Of a DNA stretch of 6,806 nucleotides, positions 1-4,603 are shown in pieces. Location of the stretch: contig CABUQL010000069.1 in NCBI GenBank assembly GCA_902493665.1, positions 1 through 6,806 of the forward strand. Direction: 5' to 3'. The translations under genes and the position numbers were made by a program. A model generated the notes under the pieces. That model saw only the letters and a list, made by a program, of their open reading frames with translations, had not been told where the DNA came from and ran no database searches. This stretch comes from an uncultured Eubacteriales bacterium. Its GTDB lineage: Bacteria; Bacillota; Clostridia; UMGS1810. Every line of letters begins with the position of its first letter. The stretch's first letter is position 1.

Positions 1-1
1 C

Positions 2-1039
2 GCTGCAATCGGAACGGAGATTTTGGAAAACACAGACAAGTCACAAAAATACAGAGAAAATCTCGTTAAATACTTTAACGGCATTGTGGCCGAAACAATT
101 CAAAAATGGAATTACTACGAAAACTATCCCGATGCCGCAAACGGTATTGTTGACTGGGGCAAAAGAAACGGCATCAAAAACTTCAGATTCCACACAATTG
201 TCTGGGACAGAGCGTATGAACCCGGCGTTTCGGCAACGCCTCCGGATCTCGGAGAGTTTGTTAAAAACGGCGACAAAGAAAAAGCATATGCGAGAATTAA
301 AAAACACATTGAAGAAGTATGCACAAACTTCAAAGGAAAAATTACAGAATACGATGTAATAAACGAACTTACAAGAAACGATATTATTCTCACGCCCGCA
401 TTCGGCGATGAAATACTTACAAATGTATTTAAATGGGCAAAAGAGGCAGACCCGAATGCAACAATGGCAATATGCAACGGCGGTCTTGCAAACGAATCAT
501 CTATTCATTATAAGCAGTTCTGCGCATTTTTAGACAAAATGGTTGCAAACGGTGCGCCGTTTGATAAAATTGCCGTTCAGGGACACCAGGGAAATCCCAC
601 GGACCCCGAACCGTTTTACAAGATGCTTGACGCTTTCGGCGAAAAATATCACAAACCGATTGTCATTTCGGAATATGACATTGCAAATGTTGACGATAGT
701 TTTCAGGCAAACTTTTTCAGAGATTCTCTTATATCCATTTACAGCAACAAAAACGTTGATGGGTTCTATATTTGGGGATATTATGACGGCGGCTCTTCGG
801 GAAGACTTATAACGGACAAGGATTTTAACCTTCGAAAGAGCGGCAAGGTTTTTGAAGATATGGTATACAACAAATGGTGGACAAGAGAAAGCGGAAAAAC
901 CTCAAGCGACGGAACTTTTAAAACAAGAGGATTCTTCGGAGATTATGATATAACCGTAACAAAAGACGGAAAAACAAAAAATGTAAGCAACGCATTTTAC
1001 AAAGACAGCGAAAAAACTCTTGTTATAACTCTTGATTAG
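2..1039 (+). CDS. GH10 xylanase-like glycoside hydrolase, 3' part (5' end off window)
   Basis: Likely a secreted beta-glycanase that cleaves xylan or a related polymer by the retaining mechanism. The frame is open to the left edge; the TTG at 23 is an internal Leu codon, because the residues before it (AAIGTEI) align with the start of the GH10 barrel in the paralogue at 4604-6806. Counting from codon 2-4, visible GH10 landmarks are the FNGIVAETIQKW block (E31, K35, W36), H64 and W68 in FHTIVW, the acid/base NE pair (N121, E122, codon 365-367), Q193 and H195 in VQGH, the nucleophile E224 in ISEYDI (codon 671-673) and W258 in IWG. After the barrel comes a short beta-rich C-terminal module (TRESG ... 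GFFGDYDITV ... VITLD) that is shared with the paralogue. Odd points: the Asn after the first Glu (family motif ENxxKW) is Thr32, the usual HSQ after VW is DRA, and the second aglycone-side Trp is missing (SSG). Catalytic Glu residues are intact, so activity is plausible but substrate is uncertain. The signal peptide and any N-terminal modules lie off the window. Confidence 0.9.
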   Translation, partial: AAIGTEILENTDKSQKYRENLVKYFNGIVAETIQKWNYYENYPDAANGIVDWGKRNGIKNFRFHTIVWDRAYEPGVSATPPDLGEFVKNGDKEKAYARIKKHIEEVCTNFKGKITEYDVINELTRNDIILTPAFGDEILTNVFKWAKEADPNATMAICNGGLANESSIHYKQFCAFLDKMVANGAPFDKIAVQGHQGNPTDPEPFYKMLDAFGEKYHKPIVISEYDIANVDDSFQANFFRDSLISIYSNKNVDGFYIWGYYDGGSSGRLITDKDFNLRKSGKVFEDMVYNKWWTRESGKTSSDGTFKTRGFFGDYDITVTKDGKTKNVSNAFYKDSEKTLVITLD

Positions 1040-1114
1040 ACAACAAAAACTTCAAATGCAAAATATATCATTTATTCATTAAATTCTTTTTTACATTGTA
1101 AATCTTACAGATAA

Positions 1115-1140
1115 AACATTTTAAATTTAAACAAAATGTT
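1115..1140. repeat. AT-rich inverted repeat in the 3' untranslated region
   Basis: AACATTTT (1115-1122) and AAAATGTT (1133-1140) are perfect 8-base inverted arms around a 10-base loop. It is all AT apart from one GC pair, so the hairpin would be weak. It lies just before the GC-rich terminator and may have no function. Confidence 0.4.
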
Positions 1141-1150
1141 ACAAAATATT

Positions 1151-1190
1151 ACGGCGGAGAAGAAAAAATCTTTTCCGCCGTTTTAATTTT
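1151..1190 (+). terminator. Intrinsic terminator of the left GH10-like gene
   Basis: A 13-bp stem is formed by ACGGCGGAGAAGA (1151-1163) and TCTTTTCCGCCGT (1169-1181), with an A5 loop and a single G-U pair. T-rich sequence (TTTAATTTT) follows. It lies about 110 bases after the stop codon at 1039 and is the first stable GC-rich hairpin on this side. On the opposite strand the T-tract is poor, so it may only weakly stop transcripts from the converging GH18 gene. Confidence 0.85.
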
Positions 1191-1216
1191 AAATTTAACA
1201 TGAAACAAATTTATTG

Positions 1217-1245
1217 TTTTTTATATCTTTTTTATATTTTTTATC
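1217..1245. repeat. Tandem T-tract repeats next to the DnaA boxes (possible unwinding or bent DNA)
   Basis: Three imperfect direct repeats follow one another: TTTTTTATATC (1217-1227), TTTTTTATAT (1228-1237) and TTTTTATC (1238-1245). The T-runs recur about every 10-11 bases, close to one helical turn, which is the arrangement that gives intrinsic curvature. AT-rich repeats beside DnaA boxes are typical of DNA unwinding elements in bacterial origins; that role is inferred from position alone. Confidence 0.5.
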
Positions 1246-1269
1246 AAATTGGTATTGAGTTTACATAAT

Positions 1270-1403
1270 TTTTTCACATTTTGATTTGATTTTTAAAAAT
1301 AATCCACATATCCACCGATTTATCCACAGTTTTGCACATATTTTAATGGGGTTTGAATACCTTATCCACACCTTGAAGCATAAAATCACTGAAAAAATAC
1401 ACA
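1270..1403 (+). other. Cluster of DnaA-box-like 9-mers (candidate oriC or DnaA-box cluster)
   Basis: Measured against the consensus TTATNCACA, all reading on the + strand: TTTTTCACA 1270-1278 (one mismatch), TAATCCACA 1300-1308 (one), ATATCCACC 1308-1316 (two), TTATCCACA 1320-1328 (perfect), TTTTGCACA 1330-1338 (one), TTATCCACA 1362-1370 (perfect) and AAATACACA 1395-1403 (two). Starts at 1300, 1320, 1330 and 1362 are spaced by about one, two and three helical turns, which favours cooperative binding of DnaA protomers on one face. T-rich repeats lie on the left and AT-rich DNA on the right. No dnaA, dnaN, rpmH or other usual origin neighbour is seen. It could be the chromosomal origin, or a DnaA-box cluster away from the origin of the kind known in Bacillus subtilis, which affects initiation timing. 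Confidence 0.6.
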
Positions 1404-1555
1404 GGTTTGCACCGGTTTACATAAAAAATAAAACGATGGTTTTTTCTTATCGGAAGCACTGTTTAATATACAATATCGGCAAATTTTTACATAAAAATTT
1501 CACAATTTTTCCATTTTAATTTATTTTTAATAATCTTTTCGTTAAAAATTAAATA

Positions 1556-3505
1556 TTAATTAATTGTTTCATTTATAACATTCCAAACTTCAAAATTTTC
1601 AAGCCCTCTTCTCCACGATGCAATCCCCGAAAGAGAATATTTTTTTACAAGTTCGGCTTTTTTTGAAATTGAATACGCATTCTCAAGATAAATCTTGTAA
1701 TCGTATTCTCCGTCGCTCCACACGGCAACTTGCTGACCAGAATCGGCGGTAAGTTTAATTTCGGCATTATTTTCATCTGCCTTTTTCTGTGCATTATCCA
1801 TCGAAAGCGCACTTGTTTTTACCACTTTGCCGTCCTTTTCCTGCCAGTATCTCGAATAAAACGGCACTCCCAAAATAAGCTTGTCATTTTCCACTTCATT
1901 AAGAGTAAGCTTTATGCTGTCCTCAACCCACCAAAGATACGCTGCACTTCCGCTCTCTCTGCTTCCTGCTCCGTATTGGTCGTACGCCATAAGAGCAACG
2001 TAATCGCAAAAAGACGAAATATAATCCCTGTCATAGCACATCGACCACGAAAGCGACGTTTTTTCATATCGAGTGATATCACTGCTTGCAACGAGTCCCA
2101 GCGCATGGCAGGCAAGGCTCACCTTTCTTACGTGATTTGAAAAATCATACTTGTTTGTCATATTTTCAAAATCTATATTTACACCGTCGGCACCTGTATT
2201 TAAAACCGAACCGATAAGAATTTTTATTGCTTTGTCCTGCGCCTTATCATCACTTAAAAACTTTGCCGTGTTTTCTTTGTTAAAATCATTTCTGTATGAT
2301 ACCCAAACGTCATAACCGTTATTTTTCGCATATTTCAAATACCCGTCGTTAGACTTGTCGCAAAGCTTTAAGGTAAGATTTTTGTCAGAATAAACCTCAT
2401 ACGCTTTTTTGTAACTGTCATCGCTTATAAGCTCATACCACACGGGCGACACAACATTTACACCGTCGGTTTTGTAAGAAGGCTCATTTTGATAAATCTC
2501 CCACGTCATATTAATTTTTTCGTTCAAATAAATCCTTTCATTTGCATTGTAAACATACCAAACACCGCTTTTTTTATAAAGTGAAACCGTCGTTTTGCCG
2601 AGATATGATTTTTCTTTTTGCAAAATCCCGTTATAAAGATACGAATAGTTTACATCGTAGTTAAACTCGTATTCGGCAATATTTTTTGCGTTTTCAATCT
2701 GAGATATTTTAACACTTGAAACATCTTTTTTAACATTATAACCGTTATCTTTTGCGTAATTTACAATCTCCTGTCTGTACTCTTCATTTTCAGCCTCACG
2801 CCCGATAATATTATCGGAGCGGGTTTGATAAAAATAATCTTCCGCAGCTTCTTTTGAAGCGTTGTCCGTTTCGCCGTAAAGCTCCAAAATACCGTAAATT
2901 ATTTTACAGATTTCACTTCTCGTTATATTTTTGTAAGGCATAAAACTTCCGTCGGGATTGCCTTCGATAATCCCGAGCGCATACACCTTTTCAAGCTCGT
3001 CTTTATATGCGTAATCCGCTTTAATATCCGTAAAAGAATACGCTTTTTTTGCTTTTTCATCTTTAAAAAGACGTGCCACAATAACAACCGCCTCTTCCCT
3101 TGTCAAACTGCCCGAAACATCAAAAAAATTCTCGCTTTTTCCGACTATAAGCCCCTCTTCTTTTGCTTTTGATATTTCGTTAAAAAACATATGTCCTCTT
3201 TTTACATCGTCAAAATATACTTTCGGATTTTCACCCTCCGTATCAAAAACACTTCTTACCAAAAGAGCCGAAAACTCACCCCTTGTTATGTTTTTATCGG
3301 GATTTGCAAACCCTGCGTCGCCTTTTAATATTCCCATATAAAAAAGCTCTGAAATATAGTCTTCCGCCCAGTGCCTGTCCGTATCCGACAGATATTTTAA
3401 ATTTTCGCCCGAAGCTGCATTTGACGTAAAGAGCACGAAAATCAAAGATGCACACAAAATAATCGATATATATTTTTTAAGGTTTAAAATAATGCACTCC
3501 CTCAC
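1556..3505 (-). CDS. SLH-domain GH18 glycoside hydrolase (YdhD/YaaH type), cell-surface
   Basis: Predicted secreted glycosidase held on the cell wall, probably acting on peptidoglycan or another N-acetylglucosamine polymer. The 649-residue product has a signal peptide (KK at 10-11, hydrophobic to about 28, likely cleavage near AAS 30-32), then three SLH repeats (about 41-87, 97-150, 157-212) with the anchoring motifs ITRGE, LTREE and ITRSE. Residues 215-340 form a mixed alpha/beta region I cannot name, perhaps NTF2-like. The GH18 domain covers about 345-649, opening with VNVVSPVWYEL. Its active-site strand is DGVNIDFE (440-447) with E447 the predicted acid, followed by LMAYDQYG, SAAYLWWVEDSI and LILGVPFYSRYW, all typical of the family. 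The first Asp of the inner DxDxE pair is Asn443, as I recall is common in spore-type members. SLH repeats argue for the vegetative surface rather than the spore cortex. The GTG start is chosen because AGGAGG (3513-3518) lies seven bases upstream. Confidence 0.9.
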   Translation of the reverse strand: MRECIILNLKKYISIILCASLIFVLFTSNAASGENLKYLSDTDRHWAEDYISELFYMGILKGDAGFANPDKNITRGEFSALLVRSVFDTEGENPKVYFDDVKRGHMFFNEISKAKEEGLIVGKSENFFDVSGSLTREEAVVIVARLFKDEKAKKAYSFTDIKADYAYKDELEKVYALGIIEGNPDGSFMPYKNITRSEICKIIYGILELYGETDNASKEAAEDYFYQTRSDNIIGREAENEEYRQEIVNYAKDNGYNVKKDVSSVKISQIENAKNIAEYEFNYDVNYSYLYNGILQKEKSYLGKTTVSLYKKSGVWYVYNANERIYLNEKINMTWEIYQNEPSYKTDGVNVVSPVWYELISDDSYKKAYEVYSDKNLTLKLCDKSNDGYLKYAKNNGYDVWVSYRNDFNKENTAKFLSDDKAQDKAIKILIGSVLNTGADGVNIDFENMTNKYDFSNHVRKVSLACHALGLVASSDITRYEKTSLSWSMCYDRDYISSFCDYVALMAYDQYGAGSRESGSAAYLWWVEDSIKLTLNEVENDKLILGVPFYSRYWQEKDGKVVKTSALSMDNAQKKADENNAEIKLTADSGQQVAVWSDGEYDYKIYLENAYSISKKAELVKKYSLSGIASWRRGLENFEVWNVINETIN

Positions 3506-3512
3506 AGTAGCC

Positions 3513-3518
3513 CCTCCT
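3513..3518 (-). promoter_or_regulatory. Ribosome binding site that fixes the GTG start of the GH18 gene
   Basis: On the minus strand AGGAGG is followed by the seven-base spacer GGCTACT and then GTG at 3505-3503. No in-frame ATG competes with it before the signal-peptide core, so GTG is the best start. Confidence 0.85.
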
Positions 3519-3519
3519 T

Positions 3520-3537
3520 CTTTTGTATATACAAAAG
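3520..3537. promoter_or_regulatory. 18-bp perfect palindrome at the GH18 transcription start (possible operator)
   Basis: CTTTTGTATATACAAAAG reads identically on both strands. It runs from the edge of the -10 box to the edge of the ribosome binding site, the classic place for a repressor dimer to block transcription. Its core TGTATATACA is two abutting TGTAT half-sites. I cannot name a cognate regulator. Confidence 0.5.
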
Positions 3538-3565
3538 TATATCATATAAGATATATCTGATTCAA
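3536..3565 (-). promoter_or_regulatory. Sigma-A-like promoter of the SLH-GH18 gene
   Basis: On the minus strand a -35 TTGAAT (3565-3560) and a -10 TATACT (3541-3536) are separated by 18 bases. Transcription would begin near 3528-3530, giving a leader of roughly 25 bases, inside the palindrome at 3520-3537. The match to the vegetative consensus argues against a purely sporulation-sigma-factor gene. No transcript data are available. Confidence 0.65.
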
Positions 3566-3620
3566 CGCACAAAATTTGGATATGGCACTAAAACGCAATA
3601 TAATTTTGCATGTCGAAAGC

Positions 3621-3634
3621 TGTATCAGTATACA
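3621..3634. promoter_or_regulatory. Spaced TGTAT inverted repeat upstream of the PAS-gene promoter
   Basis: TGTAT (3621-3625), CAGT, ATACA (3630-3634). It uses the same half-site as the palindrome at 3520-3537 but with a four-base spacer, and ends five bases before the -35 box at 3639. It may be a second site for the same regulator or may be chance in AT-rich DNA. Confidence 0.3.
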
Positions 3635-3638
3635 AGAT

Positions 3639-3667
3639 TTGAGTTTTTAGTTTTTATATGATATACT
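3639..3667 (+). promoter_or_regulatory. Sigma-A-like promoter of the PAS-domain gene
   Basis: A -35 TTGAGT (3639-3644) and a -10 TATACT (3662-3667) are separated by 17 bases, the optimal spacing. The expected start near 3674 gives a leader of about 40 bases containing GGAGG (3702-3706), which lies eight bases before the ATG at 3715. It is divergent from the GH18 promoter. Confidence 0.7.
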
Positions 3668-3714
3668 TGCAATAAGGCACCGGAAACCAAAACAAAAAAA
3701 CGGAGGACTAAAAA

Positions 3715-4080
3715 ATGCTAAATAAATTATTTAAAAGTATTATAGACCGGGATAATGCCGCAATTGTCGTATGCGATACCGATTCGGTTATCATCTATAT
3801 GAACCCCTCGGCAGTAAAACGCTATCACAGAGATTTGACGGGAAAAAGCCTCAGAGATTGCCATAACGCAAAGTCAAACGAAATGATTGATAAAGTGATT
3901 TCGTGGTTTAAAAAAAGCAGTGATAATAATATTATTTTCACATATCATAACGAAAAGGAAAATAAAGATGTGTATATGGTCGCACTCCGCGACGACAATA
4001 AAAATTTAATCGGTTATTACGAAAAACACGAATACAGAAATAAGGAAAATGCCAAACCTTATGAAGCTGTTTTGGAGTAG
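3715..4080 (+). CDS. Stand-alone PAS-domain protein
   Basis: A 121-residue soluble protein that is essentially one PAS fold, so probably a small sensor or protein-interaction module with no attached output domain. Visible PAS features are the opening strand IVVCDTDSVIIYMNPSA (17-33), the helix region RYHRDLTGKSLRDCH (36-50), the strands IIFTYHN (73-79) and VYMVALRDDNKNLIGYYEKHEY (86-107), which resemble the C-terminal PAS strands of DUF438 proteins. A Cys-His pair (C49, H50) sits where those proteins carry a similar CH motif; cofactor binding such as haem is possible but unproven. There is no signal peptide, membrane segment, kinase, HTH or GGDEF. The ATG has GGAGG eight bases upstream and its own sigma-A-like promoter. 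spoIIID follows 96 bases later on the same strand, with no terminator in between, so read-through into spoIIID is possible. A link to sporulation is only suggested by this position. Confidence 0.85.
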   Translation: MLNKLFKSIIDRDNAAIVVCDTDSVIIYMNPSAVKRYHRDLTGKSLRDCHNAKSNEMIDKVISWFKKSSDNNIIFTYHNEKENKDVYMVALRDDNKNLIGYYEKHEYRNKENAKPYEAVLE

Positions 4081-4115
4081 GACTTGCTTGGATAAACCCT
4101 CAAACTAAAAATATC

Positions 4116-4144
4116 ACATAAAAGCCTAAATAACGTCATATATT
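4116..4144 (+). promoter_or_regulatory. Weak candidate sigma-E promoter for spoIIID
   Basis: ACATAAA (4116-4122) and CATATATT (4137-4144), spaced by 14 bases, partly match the mother-cell sigma-E consensus (about kmATATT and CATACAnT). In Bacillus subtilis spoIIID is a sigma-E gene, which is why I looked here. The -35 match is poor, and AT-rich DNA gives such matches by chance. Confidence 0.35.
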
Positions 4145-4177
4145 TTCTTATAAAGAAGTTTATGAGGTGAGGCTTTT
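4120..4177 (+). promoter_or_regulatory. Inverted repeat that could mask the spoIIID ribosome binding site
   Basis: AAAAGCCT (4120-4127) is the perfect complement of AGGCTTTT (4170-4177), the end of the Shine-Dalgarno region and the first base of the TTG start. The loop is about 42 bases. The left arm lies upstream of the expected start from the candidate promoter at 4116-4144, so only longer transcripts reading from the PAS gene could form it. Stability is modest. Confidence 0.3.
4165..4170 (+). promoter_or_regulatory. Ribosome binding site that fixes the TTG start of spoIIID
   Basis: AGGTGA (within GAGGTGAGG, 4164-4172) lies six bases before TTG at 4177. Starting there gives MKDYIEQR, which matches the known N-terminus of SpoIIID proteins, so the TTG start is secure. 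Confidence 0.85.
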
Positions 4178-4431
4178 TGAAAGATTATATCGAACAGCGG
4201 GTTTTGGAGCTCGCGCATTACATAATCGAAAACAAGTCAACAGTGAGAAGTACGGCTAAAACGTTTAAAATTTCTAAATCTACCGTACATAAAGATATAA
4301 GCGAGCGTCTTAAGGGTTTAAATCCGGCGCTTTATGCAAAGGTCAGAGAAGTACTTGACGAAAACAAGGCAGAACGTCACATAAGGGGCGGTCTTGCGAC
4401 GAAAAACAAATACAAGCACACAGCAGATTAA
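4177..4431 (+). CDS. spoIIID: Sporulation transcriptional regulator SpoIIID
   Basis: SpoIIID is a small DNA-binding protein of the mother cell that activates or represses many genes of the sigma-E regulon and helps the switch towards sigma-K. The 84-residue product matches the family throughout: KDYIEQR at the N-terminus, a helix-turn-helix at about 23-42 (VRSTAKTFKISKSTVHKDIS, with the hallmark SKSTVHKD), NPALYAKVREVLD (49-61), and the basic tail motif HIRGGLATKNKY (68-79) that contributes to DNA contact. Length is close to the usual 80-95. The start is TTG with AGGTGA six bases upstream. It lies downstream of a PAS gene on the same strand and ends 27 bases before a strong hairpin terminator, so it is the last gene of its unit. 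Expression is probably from its own promoter in the mother cell, perhaps with read-through from upstream. Its presence shows that the host can form endospores or descends from spore formers. Confidence 0.96.
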   Translation: MKDYIEQRVLELAHYIIENKSTVRSTAKTFKISKSTVHKDISERLKGLNPALYAKVREVLDENKAERHIRGGLATKNKYKHTAD

Positions 4432-4458
4432 ACTTAAAAAATGATGATTATGAAAAAA

Positions 4459-4510
4459 GAGACTGTTTAAAAAACGGATTGTGTTTTTAAACAGTCTCAT
4501 TAATTTTTTT
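4459..4510. terminator. Strong intrinsic terminator, probably bidirectional, between spoIIID and the right GH10 gene
   Basis: A perfect 15-bp stem, GAGACTGTTTAAAAA (4459-4473) with TTTTTAAACAGTCTC (4484-4498), encloses a 10-base loop. On the + strand a T7 run follows at 4504-4510, ending spoIIID. On the minus strand the stem is followed at once by T6 (A6 at 4453-4458), so it can also end the convergent GH10-like gene, whose stop lies about 105 bases away. Confidence 0.85.
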
Positions 4511-4603
4511 CAAATATTTTTTACATCAAATATTATTTTTTGCATACAGGGTCGGAGAGTTTAAACCATATTGTGTTTGGCTCCCGTGCGCCTAAGCCGA
4601 TTT

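Larger units (their letters stand above)
1040..1555. other. Non-coding gap between convergent genes; candidate DnaA-binding/origin region
   Basis: About 515 bases separate two stop codons facing each other, so no promoter for either neighbour is needed here. After the terminator at 1151-1190 the gap holds T-tract direct repeats (1217-1245), a tandem cluster of DnaA-box-like 9-mers (1270-1403), three copies of TTTACATAA (1260, 1416, 1486), a 9-bp AT inverted repeat (1481-1489 with 1492-1500) and an AT-rich tail (1501-1560). An open frame across 1286-1519 has unconvincing composition and no ribosome binding site, so I treat the gap as non-coding. Confidence 0.75.
3535..3668. repeat. 15-bp inverted repeat covering both divergent -10 boxes
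   Basis: TTATATGATATACTT occurs at 3654-3668 on the + strand and, as an identical copy, at 3549-3535 on the minus strand. Each copy contains the TATACT -10 element of its promoter with nine bases of identical context around it. Confidence 0.7.

Noticed and set aside
23..25. TTG as the start of the left GH10-like gene
   Set aside because: The frame is open to the window edge, and the upstream residues align with the paralogue's barrel start, so this is an internal Leu codon of a truncated gene.
1481..1500. AAATTTTTA inverted repeat as a terminator for the GH18 gene
   Set aside because: Nine-bp all-AT stem with a two-base loop; too weak for a convincing intrinsic terminator, and no T-tract follows on the minus strand.
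1286..1519. 77-codon open frame on the + strand in the intergenic gap
   Set aside because: Rich in His, Ile, Lys and Phe as expected from AT-rich DNA, no ribosome binding site, no recognisable motif, and it overlaps the DnaA-box cluster.
1730..2140. 136-codon open frame on the + strand
   Set aside because: Lies antisense inside the well-supported GH18 catalytic domain; composition is that of a shadow frame.
4081..4176. Riboswitch or small RNA between the PAS gene and spoIIID
   Set aside because: Under 100 bases, AT-rich, with no conserved riboswitch core that I recognise; only the 8-bp inverted repeat is noteworthy.
4560..4600. GGCT...AGCC hairpin just after the right GH10-like gene
   Set aside because: Only four base pairs with a long loop and no T-tract; the strong hairpin at 4459-4498 is the better terminator.
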